44,222 bases of DNA from assembly GCA_024697625.1 (NCBI GenBank), contig JAILFJ010000008.1:1-44222 (forward strand). The letters run 5' to 3'. The stretch is from Oscillospiraceae bacterium (GTDB lineage Bacteria; Bacillota; Clostridia; Oscillospirales; Oscillospiraceae). The translations under genes and the position numbers were made by a program. The first letter of the stretch is position 1. Every line of letters begins with the position of its first letter. Of the stretch, positions 33,328 through 41,716 are shown in pieces. The notes under the pieces were generated by a model. It made no database searches, was not told the origin of the DNA, and saw only the letters and a list, made by a program, of their open reading frames with translations.

Positions 33328-33360
33328 TTAGTTCTTAGTGATTATTTCGCTAAGGACTAA
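33328..33360 (+). other. 13-bp stem-loop between mgsA and hisS
   Basis: TTAGTTCTTAGTG (33328-33340), loop ATTATTT, CGCTAAGGACTAA (33348-33360): thirteen pairs including two G-U. No T-run follows on the plus strand, and the hisS ribosome binding site (GGAG) starts six bases later. It may be a weak terminator of mgsA or a hisS leader element. No T-box motifs are visible. Confidence 0.6.
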
Positions 33361-33377
33361 ATTTATGGAGCTTGATT

Positions 33378-34733
33378 ATGGATATTGTAAAACCACGCAC
33401 GCTCTCCGGCTTCATGGAATTGCTGCCGGAGGACCAGATGAAAATGGAGCGCATGATGCAGATCCTGCGGGAGACCTATATGTGCTTCGCCTTTACCCCG
33501 CTGGATACTCCGGTGATTGAGTCTGCAGAAGTTCTGCTTGCAAAGGGCGGCGGAGAGACAGAGAAGCAGATTTACCGTTTCCAGAAAGGGGACAGCGACC
33601 TTGCCCTGCGCTTTGATCTGACCGTCCCTCTGGCTAAATATGTCGCGGCCCACTATGCCGAGCTTGCCTTTCCGTTCCGGCGTTACCAGATCGGCAAGGT
33701 ATACCGCGGTGAGCGGGCTCAGCGAGGCCGGTTCAGAGAGTTTTATCAGGCTGACATCGACGTTATCGGCGACGGAAAGCTCGACATTCTGAATGAAGCC
33801 GAGATTCCCGCCATTATCTATTCGGCTTTCACACGACTGGGATTGAAGCGTTTCTGCATCCGTGTCAATAACCGTAAGCTACTGAACGGCTTCTACCGGA
33901 TGAATGGGATGGCCGAGAAGGCTTCCGAAATCATGCGGATTGTGGACAAGCTTGACAAGATCGGTGAGGTAAAGGTCAAACAGCTTCTGATTGATGAGCT
34001 TGCCATGCGTCCCTATAAAGCGGAAAACATCCTGGGCTTTATGGCAATCCGAGGCACAACCAGCGAGATCCTGGAGCGTCTGGAGAGCTATCGGGGAATG
34101 GATGATATTTTCGACAAGGGCCTGGAAGAACTGCGGACAGTCACGCGCTATCTTGCAGAATTCGGGGTTCCGGCTGAGAATTTCGCAGTTGATCTCACCA
34201 TTGCCCGGGGCCTGGATTACTATACCGGCACCGTCTATGAGACTACTCTGACAGATCATCCGGAGATCGGTTCGGTCTGCTCCGGCGGGCGCTACGACAA
34301 TCTTGCCGGGTACTACACAGACCGTCAGCTGCCCGGCGTCGGGATCTCGATCGGTCTGACCCGTCTCTTCTATGTTCTCCAGGAGCAGAAGCTTCTCTCA
34401 GACGAACTGATGACGGCTCCCTGTGACGTGCTGGTGCTGCCCATGACCGAAAACCTCGCACCGGCTGTCTCTGCTGCGACAGCGCTCAGAGCTGCGGGAC
34501 TGCGTACACAGCTCTATGGGGAACAGAAGAAGTTCAAACAGAAAATGAGCTATGCCGACAGAATTCACGTTCCATACGTCGTGTTGCTGGGAGAGGACGA
34601 GATCAGCGAGGGAATTCTCTCCGTCAAGAACATGGAGACCGGTGAGCAGCGCAAGCTCACGGCCGAAGAGGCAGCGAACCTGATCCTTCGGACCGTCCGT
34701 GAAAAAAACGCTCTGCCCCCGATTACGGGCTGA
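33378..34733 (+). CDS. hisS: Histidyl-tRNA synthetase
   Basis: The product has 451 residues. It charges tRNA-His. Class II motifs are present: motif 1 region TPLDTPVIESAEVLL, motif 2 RYQIGKVYRGERAQRGRFREFYQADID, the His-specific RGLDYYTGTVYE, motif 3 GVGISIGLTRLFYVL, and a C-terminal anticodon-binding domain starting CDVLVLPM. The ATG at 33378 follows GGAG by eight bases; the TTG at 33372 is not needed. It probably forms an operon with aspS and yifB. Confidence 0.96.
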   Translation: MDIVKPRTLSGFMELLPEDQMKMERMMQILRETYMCFAFTPLDTPVIESAEVLLAKGGGETEKQIYRFQKGDSDLALRFDLTVPLAKYVAAHYAELAFPFRRYQIGKVYRGERAQRGRFREFYQADIDVIGDGKLDILNEAEIPAIIYSAFTRLGLKRFCIRVNNRKLLNGFYRMNGMAEKASEIMRIVDKLDKIGEVKVKQLLIDELAMRPYKAENILGFMAIRGTTSEILERLESYRGMDDIFDKGLEELRTVTRYLAEFGVPAENFAVDLTIARGLDYYTGTVYETTLTDHPEIGSVCSGGRYDNLAGYYTDRQLPGVGISIGLTRLFYVLQEQKLLSDELMTAPCDVLVLPMTENLAPAVSAATALRAAGLRTQLYGEQKKFKQKMSYADRIHVPYVVLLGEDEISEGILSVKNMETGEQRKLTAEEAANLILRTVREKNALPPITG

Positions 34734-34760
34734 GCATTGCAGAGAAGGAGGAAGAACAAA

Positions 34761-36530
34761 ATGCAGTCACGTACCCACACCTGTGGAGAACTCCGGCTTG
34801 CCGACATCGGGAAGAAAGTTCAGCTCGCCGGATGGATGGAGAACGTCCGCGAGGTGGGCGGAAACCTCGCCTTTGTCGTGGTTCGGGATTTTTATGGCAC
34901 GACGCAGCTTGTCATAGAGGACGAGGCTCTGCTTCGACAGGTGAAAGGAATTAACAAGGAGTCTACGATCTCGGTCATCGGCACCGTTCGGGAGCGTACC
35001 AGCAAGAACCCGAATCTCCCCACAGGTGAGATCGAGGTCGTTCCTGAGAGCATCGCTGTTCTCGGCAAGTGCCGCTACAACGAGCTCCCGTTTGAAATCA
35101 ACCGCAGCCGTGAGGCCGATGAAACCCAGCGCCTGAAATACCGCTATCTTGACCTGCGGAATCCTGCTGTCAAACAGAACATCATTCTGCGCTGCGAAGT
35201 CATCGCCGCCCTCCGCAAAGCCATGCTGGAGCACGGTTTTCTGGAGATCACCACTCCGATCCTGACCGCATCCTCTCCCGAGGGGGCGAGGGATTATCTG
35301 GTTCCCGCCAGAAAGCACCCCGGCAAATTCTATGCGCTGCCTCAGGCCCCTCAGCAGTTTAAGCAGCTGCTGATGACCTCCGGCTTTGACCGGTATTTCC
35401 AGATCGCCCCGTGTTTCCGCGACGAGGACGCGCGCGGCGACCGAAGCCCGGGTGAATTCTATCAGCTTGACATGGAGATGGCCTTTGCGAGCCAGGAGGA
35501 TGTCTTTGCAATCCTGGAGGATGTGCTGCCTCCGATCTTTGCAAAGTACGGCAAATATGACATTGCCTCTACCGCTCCCTTCCGCCGGATCGGATATACA
35601 GAGGCGCTGGAAACGTGGGGCACAGATAAGCCGGATCTGCGCATCGATCTGACTGCCTGTGATATCACGGATCTGGTCAGTGATACGGAGTTTGCCCCAT
35701 TCCGGGACGGCGCGACCGTGAAGGCAGTAGTCGTTTCGGACTGCGGCCTGACCCGAAAGCAGATCGATAAGCTCTGCGCTGACATTGAGGTTCAGGCCGG
35801 GGCGAAGCCCTACTGGTTCCGCACGGATGAGAACGGTGCATTTGCAGGCGGCGTGTCCAAATTCATGGAAGCGAAGCACGAGGCACTGTGTGAGAGGCTT
35901 TCGCTCCGGCCAAACTGCCTAGTGGGCGTTACGGCTGGAAAAGGCGGCCAGGCACAGAAGACCGCCGGCGTATTCATTAAGCTCTCCGGCGCTGCTGTTC
36001 CGGGCCACATGGATCGCGAGCGCTATGAGTTCTGCTGGATCGTTGATTTCCCAATGTACGAGATCGGAGAGGAGTCCGGCGAACTCGAGTTCTGCCACAA
36101 CCCCTTCTCGATGCCTTCCGGAGGCCTGGATGTACTGCTGAAGGCGGAGCGGGGTGAGATCGACCCTCTGACCATCACAGCAGATCAGTACGACCTGGTC
36201 TGCAACGGCGTAGAGCTCTCCTCAGGCGCGGTACGGAACCATGACCCGGAGATTATGATCAAGGCCTTTGAGATGGTGCGGCTTGGCGAGGAAGACGTGA
36301 AAAAGAAGTTCCCGGCCATGTACAATGCCTTCTGTTACGGCGCACCTCCCCATGCCGGAATTGCGCCGGGCGTCGACCGCATGGTGATGCTCCTGGCAGG
36401 AGAGGACAGCATCCGTGAGATCATTCCCTTCCCGATGAACAAAAGCGCGCAGGACATCATGATGGGCGCACCCTCCGAGGTCACCGCGAAACAGCTGGAG
36501 GAGCTTCACATCGCCGTCACTGCGGAATAA
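34761..36530 (+). CDS. aspS: Aspartyl-tRNA synthetase
   Basis: The product has 589 residues, the bacterial type. It has an N-terminal OB-fold anticodon-binding domain (VQLAGWMENVREVGGNLAFVVVRDF), class II catalytic motifs (PQAPQQFKQLLM, FRDEDARGDRSPGEFYQLDMEM, GIAPGVDRMVMLLAG) and the inserted GAD domain in the middle, which marks bacterial AspRS. The start at ATG 34761 follows AGGAGG. The preceding TTG 34737 frame is not needed. A 27-base gap separates it from hisS, and yifB starts directly after its stop. Confidence 0.96.
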   Translation: MQSRTHTCGELRLADIGKKVQLAGWMENVREVGGNLAFVVVRDFYGTTQLVIEDEALLRQVKGINKESTISVIGTVRERTSKNPNLPTGEIEVVPESIAVLGKCRYNELPFEINRSREADETQRLKYRYLDLRNPAVKQNIILRCEVIAALRKAMLEHGFLEITTPILTASSPEGARDYLVPARKHPGKFYALPQAPQQFKQLLMTSGFDRYFQIAPCFRDEDARGDRSPGEFYQLDMEMAFASQEDVFAILEDVLPPIFAKYGKYDIASTAPFRRIGYTEALETWGTDKPDLRIDLTACDITDLVSDTEFAPFRDGATVKAVVVSDCGLTRKQIDKLCADIEVQAGAKPYWFRTDENGAFAGGVSKFMEAKHEALCERLSLRPNCLVGVTAGKGGQAQKTAGVFIKLSGAAVPGHMDRERYEFCWIVDFPMYEIGEESGELEFCHNPFSMPSGGLDVLLKAERGEIDPLTITADQYDLVCNGVELSSGAVRNHDPEIMIKAFEMVRLGEEDVKKKFPAMYNAFCYGAPPHAGIAPGVDRMVMLLAGEDSIREIIPFPMNKSAQDIMMGAPSEVTAKQLEELHIAVTAE

Positions 36531-38048
36531 ATGTACTCCAATATCAGAAGTCTCGGTGTGAGCGGCGTCGGCGGCTATGAGGTCAGTGTAGAGATCAGTA
36601 TCTCCAACGGCCTGCCCTCCTTCGAACTGGTAGGGCTTCCGGACGCCGCCGTTCGTGAGTCCCGAGAACGGGTCCGTGCCGCAATCAAAAATAATGGTTT
36701 CCGATTTCCGGTCAGTCGTCTGACGGTCAATCTGGCACCTGCTGACCGCAAGAAAGCCGGTACGGTCTATGATCTTCCGATCCTGATCGGGATTCTTACC
36801 GCAGCAGGGGAGCTGCCCAAATCATCCCGAGCAGCTGCTTTTGTTGGCGAGCTCTCTCTGACCGGAGAACTGCGACCTGTAGCAGGTGCGCTGCCGATGG
36901 CTCTTGCCGCATCACGAAGCGGAATCAGGGAACTGTATGTCCCGGAAGAGAATGCTGCTGAGGCTGCCTTTGCCAATGAAGTCCTGGTCTTTCCAGTTCG
37001 GGATGTGAAGCAGCTGATCCGTCATCTGAGAGGGGAGGAGCTGATCCCTTCTGCCGTAGTTCCCACAGTAGAGCCGGAGCTTCCCGAGCTGCCTGATTTT
37101 GCAGATGTCAGGGGTCAGGAGGATGTACGGAGGGCTTTCGAAATTGCCGCAGCCGGAGGGCATAACATTCTCCTTGTTGGACCGCCAGGAGCCGGAAAGT
37201 CCATGATGGCACGGCGTTTGCCGACGATCCTGCCGGACATGAGCCGTGAGGAAATCATTCAGACTACGGAGATTCATTCCGTCGCCGGCCTGACCGATCG
37301 GAAACACCCGCTGATCACATCGCGGCCTTTCCGCTCGCCCCATCACAGCATCTCTTCGGCGGGGCTTGCAGGCGGCGGTCAGATTCCACGGCCGGGTGAA
37401 ATCAGCCTTGCCCACAACGGTGTGTTGTTTCTTGATGAGCTGCCGGAGTTTCGCCCCGACATTCTCGAACTGCTTCGACAGCCTCTGGAGGATGGTCAGG
37501 TGACCCTGTCGCGTGCTTCAGGCTCAGTCAGCTTTCCGAGTCGTTTTATGCTGGTCTGCGCCATGAATCCATGCAAGTGCGGATGGTACGGGCATCCTTC
37601 AGGACGCTGCACTTGCTCTTACAGCGAGATCAGACGGTATCAGAGCCGCATCTCCGGGCCGCTTCTGGACCGAATCGATCTTATTGTTGAAGCACCTGCG
37701 CTGGAATATGACGAGCTTCGCAGAAAACAGCCTTCAGAGAGCTCGGCAGAGATTCGGGCCAGGGTCAACAGAGCGCGCACTGTACAGCGGATGCGGTTTG
37801 GACCTGGCGGGGCACAGTGCAATGCGCAGATGGGGAGTCGCGAGATCCGTGACTGCTGCATTCTGAATCCGGAGTGTGAGACACTGATGCGGGATGCTTT
37901 CGATGCGATGGGGCTCTCTGCCCGCAGTCATGACCGTATTCTGCGGGTGTCGCGCACCATTGCCGATCTGGCCGGTGAGGATGAGATCAGCGCAGAACAC
38001 ATTGCTGAGGCGATCCAGTATCGTTCCTATGACATGCTGAAGCAATAG
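36531..38048 (+). CDS. YifB/ComM-family AAA+ ATPase (Mg-chelatase-like)
   Basis: The product has 505 residues. It has an N-terminal Lon-like S5 domain (residues about 20-140), an AAA+ module with Walker A GPPGAGKSMMAR at about 218 and Walker B LFLDELPEF, and the C-terminal Mg-chelatase-like domain with a Cys-rich insert (NPCKCGWYGHPSGRCTCS). ComM relatives are helicases that promote branch migration in natural transformation. The ATG directly abuts the aspS stop with no own ribosome binding site, so translation is coupled. Confidence 0.93.
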   Translation: MYSNIRSLGVSGVGGYEVSVEISISNGLPSFELVGLPDAAVRESRERVRAAIKNNGFRFPVSRLTVNLAPADRKKAGTVYDLPILIGILTAAGELPKSSRAAAFVGELSLTGELRPVAGALPMALAASRSGIRELYVPEENAAEAAFANEVLVFPVRDVKQLIRHLRGEELIPSAVVPTVEPELPELPDFADVRGQEDVRRAFEIAAAGGHNILLVGPPGAGKSMMARRLPTILPDMSREEIIQTTEIHSVAGLTDRKHPLITSRPFRSPHHSISSAGLAGGGQIPRPGEISLAHNGVLFLDELPEFRPDILELLRQPLEDGQVTLSRASGSVSFPSRFMLVCAMNPCKCGWYGHPSGRCTCSYSEIRRYQSRISGPLLDRIDLIVEAPALEYDELRRKQPSESSAEIRARVNRARTVQRMRFGPGGAQCNAQMGSREIRDCCILNPECETLMRDAFDAMGLSARSHDRILRVSRTIADLAGEDEISAEHIAEAIQYRSYDMLKQ

Positions 38049-38199
38049 TTTTTGATATTAATACGTTTTGCGTTTTTATTGCGGATGACAAATATGATTT
38101 AAGCACACGATGCTGTTGAATGTACTCGGAAGCGGGGCAGATGGCATCGTGTGTCTGTCTGTATATCCGGGTTTGACTATGTACAATTACCGCGGCTTC

Positions 38200-38208
38200 T
38201 GCTATACT
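38200..38208 (+). promoter_or_regulatory. Extended -10 promoter for the flavoprotein gene
   Basis: TGC-TATACT (38200-38208) is an extended -10 element; no good -35 lies at 17 bases. The start near 38215 leaves a short leader before GGAGG and ATG 38239. Confidence 0.45.
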
Positions 38209-38238
38209 GACGGCATCATAGCTTTGGAGGCGATCACC

Positions 38239-39252
38239 ATGACATATCAGCAGATCCTCGAAAACGCAAGAAAAAGTATCCTGAACTGCAAGGCATGTCC
38301 CGAATGCAACGGCCTCGGCTGCGGGAACACACTCCCGGGGCCGGGCTCCAAAGCGCCCGGCAACGGTGCACATATGAACTGGCAGGCCTGGAAGAGCATC
38401 CGGCTGAACTTTGATACCTTTGTGGAAGACGGAGCGGTTAACACGGGCTGCGAGCTGTTCGGGAAAAACTTTGCCATTCCGCTGATGAGCGGACCGATCG
38501 GCTCCATGACACAGTACAGTAAAGAAGACGTCACCGTTGCCTTCAACGACGGCGTGATGGAAGGGACGGCAAAGGCCGGAGCGATCGACTGTTTCGGAGA
38601 CGGAGTTGCAGCTGCTACACTTCCCGGTGCTCTGGCTTCCATTACACGACATCATTCTGACGCGATTCCTGTATTCAATCCCATGCCGAATGCCTCTATC
38701 ATCAGAAAGATGGAGATGTTCGAGGAATCTGCACTGGCAATGTGTGTCGTGGTGGACAGCGCCGGGCTCAGCCACTGGAAACACATGGGGGAACAGCCGG
38801 GCTCCAAAACGGTAAATGATCTGAAGGAACTGAAATCCCACACAAACAAGCCGTTTCTTGTAAAGGGCATCATGACAGCCAAAGGTGCGCTGCAGGCTGT
38901 TGAAGCCGGTGCAGACGGAATCATCGTCTCCAACCACGGGGGACGTGCACTGGCAGATGTACCCGGCACAGCCGAGGTACTCCCGGAGATCGTCCGTGCG
39001 GTAAAAGGAAATACCGCCATCATTGTGGACGGCGGTATCCGACACGGTGTGGATATGGTAAAAGCCCTTGCCATCGGCGCCGATGCCGTGCTGATCTGCA
39101 GGCCTTTTGCCGTGGCCTGGTTTGGCGGCGGTGCGGAAGGAGTCTATACCTATATTGAAAAGATGAAAACTGAGTTTTCAGAAGCCATGTACATGGTCGG
39201 GGCACGGAAGGTTTCCGACCTGAATCCGGAGATGGTCCGCTACAGCAGATAA
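38239..39252 (+). CDS. Alpha-hydroxy-acid oxidizing FMN protein with Cys-rich N terminus
   Basis: The product has 337 residues. It matches the FMN-dependent alpha-hydroxy-acid dehydrogenase/oxidase family (lactate oxidase, glycolate oxidase): VKGIMTAKGALQAVEAGADGIIVSNHGGRAL with the catalytic His, and IVDGGIRHGVDMVKALAIGADAVLICRPF binding the FMN phosphate. The N terminus carries Cys17, 20, 23 and 28 (C-x2-C-x2-C-x4-C), which could bind a metal or Fe-S cluster; relatives in Firmicutes share such a motif from memory. The start at ATG 38239 follows GGAGG by eight bases. The gene stands alone between its own promoter and a long hairpin. The substrate is unknown. Confidence 0.87.
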   Translation: MTYQQILENARKSILNCKACPECNGLGCGNTLPGPGSKAPGNGAHMNWQAWKSIRLNFDTFVEDGAVNTGCELFGKNFAIPLMSGPIGSMTQYSKEDVTVAFNDGVMEGTAKAGAIDCFGDGVAAATLPGALASITRHHSDAIPVFNPMPNASIIRKMEMFEESALAMCVVVDSAGLSHWKHMGEQPGSKTVNDLKELKSHTNKPFLVKGIMTAKGALQAVEAGADGIIVSNHGGRALADVPGTAEVLPEIVRAVKGNTAIIVDGGIRHGVDMVKALAIGADAVLICRPFAVAWFGGGAEGVYTYIEKMKTEFSEAMYMVGARKVSDLNPEMVRYSR

Positions 39253-39311
39253 CACAGGAACACAAAACCGCCGTATCACTCCCTGTGAGCCGGCGGTTTT
39301 GTGTTCCTGTG
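39253..39311. terminator. 21-bp perfect bidirectional terminator hairpin
   Basis: Arms CACAGGAACACAAAACCGCCG (39253-39273) and its exact complement (39291-39311) enclose a 17-base loop. The AAAACCGCC/GGCGGTTTT core looks like a standard bidirectional terminator with extra flanking pairs, and it starts right after the flavoprotein stop. It lies between convergent genes. Confidence 0.75.
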
Positions 39312-39333
39312 AGGTCTGAAGACCTGTATTCTC

Positions 39334-40707
39334 TCAGGATGCCGAGATGATGTTCATCCCTGCAGCATACCACATGCCGCTGGTACTGACGAAGGCGAGT
39401 TCATAGATGCCCTCCTGCGTGGTGCTGACCTCGTCAAACCAGTATTTGCTGGTCCGATCAACGCTGTAGCGGGCGGTGCAGACAAAACAGGTGCCGCTGA
39501 CCTGGTGGAAGTTGTCGTATGAAACGCTGCTGTCGTCACTGGAGCTGCCGGCCCAGGCCATGGTCTCCCGTGTGATGGAAATGTAGGAATGCAGTTCCGT
39601 CCCCGGGAGAACCTTGGAGATCAGGTTATAAAACAGGGTGGCGTCAAAACTTCTTGTTGTGTACTGAATGTATGCGTTGAAGAAGTTCTCCACAGGCAGC
39701 CTGACGTATTCTTCAAGCTCAGGATCGTTTGGATAGAAAAACCAGTAACTGTCATTGACTTTGACGGCTTCGAGTTCCGTTCCGTCTGAAGTTTTTGCCG
39801 AGACGGAAGGCTGAAAGTGAAGACCGTCAAACGCATAAACACAGGTCTGATACGCACCGTCCAGCGTGTATGCATCCAGGCCCTCCAGCACACCGTAATT
39901 ACTGGAGCTTATATCTTCTTTTCCCAGTACAAGTCCGTTTACTGTGAGTTCGATATCTTCCGGCGCATGGATCTTCAGGCTGTGATTCCCGGTCACGGTG
40001 GAGTAGTACAGTTCCGTATCCCCGGAATCCTCGGAAGGGGAGAGAAGTGTACCATTCTCGTCTGTCAGACTGATCTCACCAAAGAGCGGTCCGATGCGGT
40101 AACGGACAAGAGAAGGTTTCGGACTCATTCTGAGCTCCAGAGGAGTCAGATCAGGAATCTCAATGTCGCGCTCGGTGATATAGTCTTCCGTCAACGGATG
40201 CCCGTTCAGGGCCAGCGGCTGACCGGCCAAAGCTTCAACGGTGATCTGCGCAGAAGGAAGAATATCCGTGATAGCTGCGGAACGGACCTCTGAGATCTTC
40301 CAGTAGTATCTGCCAAAACCGGGAGAGTCTCCGTCCGGCTCCAGGACAACAGTACACAGGTTATACGCCCCGGCACGCACCAGATAGACGAGCTGGGTTT
40401 CACTGCTCTGACTGGTCATGGCACGGAAGCTGAGCGGACGGCTTAGATCAACAGTATCCAAATAAGCGGAATAGAGTGCTTCCGCATCTTCAAATTCTGT
40501 TACATCAAGCCGGACATGATCTCCAGCCAGCCGTATAAGTTCTTCGGCATCCGTATTCGAAAGATATTCCGCAATGACGGCATCCGGGCGTGTTACCTCA
40601 TAGATTCCGAGATAACGGTACAGCACAAAACAGCCTGCGGCGCCCAGCAGAAGGAGGATGAGCGCCCAGATCAGCAGAAAGCGTCCCCATGATTTAATCA
40701 AGTGCAT
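39334..40707 (-). CDS. Membrane-anchored protein with C-terminal NTF2-like domain
   Basis: The product has 457 residues, unknown family. An N-terminal membrane helix (FLLIWALILLLLGAAGCFVLY) precedes a large extracytoplasmic part. Its middle is beta-rich with a TcaA/YvbJ-like look, and the last 115 residues (VENFFNAYIQYTTRSFDATLFYNLI...EGIYELAFVSTSGMWYAAGMNI) have NTF2-like character. A sensor or scaffold role at the envelope is inferred. The ATG at 40707 overlaps the glycosidase stop by 14 bases; GTG 40710 is possible. It is the last gene of the phosphatase-barstar operon. Confidence 0.7.
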   Translation of the reverse strand: MHLIKSWGRFLLIWALILLLLGAAGCFVLYRYLGIYEVTRPDAVIAEYLSNTDAEELIRLAGDHVRLDVTEFEDAEALYSAYLDTVDLSRPLSFRAMTSQSSETQLVYLVRAGAYNLCTVVLEPDGDSPGFGRYYWKISEVRSAAITDILPSAQITVEALAGQPLALNGHPLTEDYITERDIEIPDLTPLELRMSPKPSLVRYRIGPLFGEISLTDENGTLLSPSEDSGDTELYYSTVTGNHSLKIHAPEDIELTVNGLVLGKEDISSSNYGVLEGLDAYTLDGAYQTCVYAFDGLHFQPSVSAKTSDGTELEAVKVNDSYWFFYPNDPELEEYVRLPVENFFNAYIQYTTRSFDATLFYNLISKVLPGTELHSYISITRETMAWAGSSSDDSSVSYDNFHQVSGTCFVCTARYSVDRTSKYWFDEVSTTQEGIYELAFVSTSGMWYAAGMNIISAS

Positions 40708-41716
40708 CACCCGCTTTCAGAACAATGAATCCGGTCGGAACTCTGCGCGGCCCAGTGACAGACGAACAGTGGTTGATAATTTCACCGCCATAGACCATCA
40801 CGGAGGAGGAGCCGCCATCAAGATTGCCCGCATTGACTGCGCCATACTCCAGCATAATGTTGACCACATCTTCCAAAGAGGCACCCAGGGTGCTGATGCT
40901 GCGCCCATCGAGAACGAGCAACAGAATGGCACCGTCTTTTCTCTGACCGATAGCTGTACGGGGATTGACACCTCCACCCAGATTCTGGTACTGTACCTCT
41001 CCGTTGATGATTAGAGAGGAAGAAAGACCGTCATGCGTGACAAAACTCACACCGTACTGGATTCCGGCATCGAGAGCCTGCCTGCCTGACATGGATCCAA
41101 CATGCAAAATTCCGTTTCCATCCAAGCCAACAACGTTATAACCTACATCCAGGCTTCCCCAGAGCAGCTCACCCTCTGAGATCACAAGCCCCAAGGGCGT
41201 CCCGCCGTTTCCAAGCCCATTGTCATCGTTGAAGCCACCGGCGTTGATCCCGGCAATCCCGTCATATTTTGCTACCATGTCAGTGAGCTGGAGTCCCGCC
41301 TGCTGGACAAAAGGAGCTGAAGTTCCGAGAATGACCTGTTTTGGATCGCGGACAAGGAGAAGTTTTCCCTTGGCCGTGCCCTCGGCGATCTCAACCACTT
41401 CGACCGAATCCTCCACCGAAGCTGCTGCGCTCCGTGAAACGTGGATGAGAGAGGTGTTTATACTTTCAGTTGCCGCGTCCTCGGTGCTTACGCTCTTATA
41501 CTGCTCGAGGTCCTCTTCAGAGAGAAACATCGTACTGATCCAGCGGATGGCGCTGGTCTCACGGACAGACCGGGCAAACATACCAGTCATGGTGGGGGAT
41601 GGGCCTTTCTCAAGAACCCAGATGAGTCCGACAAGGATCAGCGCCAGACAGAGAAGGGTGACGCCCAGAAAAGACAGGAAGCGAAGGAAGGGGTGTTTCT
41701 TAGACTGGCTGTTCAT
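40694..41716 (-). CDS. Phosphodiester glycosidase-domain protein (NAGPA type), membrane-anchored
   Basis: The product has 340 residues. One N-terminal membrane helix (about 10-38) anchors an extracytoplasmic domain matching the NAGPA/phosphodiester glycosidase family (related to YigE and DUF2233): GIAGINAGGFNDDNG, GDLSVGYN-like strand region, NPRTAIGQRKDG and AGNLDGGSSSVMVYGGEIIN near the end. The enzymes cleave GlcNAc-1-phosphodiester bonds or act on exopolysaccharide and wall polymer. I choose ATG 41716 because AAAGGAG lies about eleven bases upstream. It overlaps the phosphatase-barstar gene by 17 bases. Confidence 0.88.
   Translation of the reverse strand: MNSQSKKHPFLRFLSFLGVTLLCLALILVGLIWVLEKGPSPTMTGMFARSVRETSAIRWISTMFLSEEDLEQYKSVSTEDAATESINTSLIHVSRSAAASVEDSVEVVEIAEGTAKGKLLLVRDPKQVILGTSAPFVQQAGLQLTDMVAKYDGIAGINAGGFNDDNGLGNGGTPLGLVISEGELLWGSLDVGYNVVGLDGNGILHVGSMSGRQALDAGIQYGVSFVTHDGLSSSLIINGEVQYQNLGGGVNPRTAIGQRKDGAILLLVLDGRSISTLGASLEDVVNIMLEYGAVNAGNLDGGSSSVMVYGGEIINHCSSVTGPRRVPTGFIVLKAGDALD

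Noticed and set aside
34767..35879. 370-codon minus-strand ORF opposite aspS
   Set aside because: Antisense shadow of aspartyl-tRNA synthetase.
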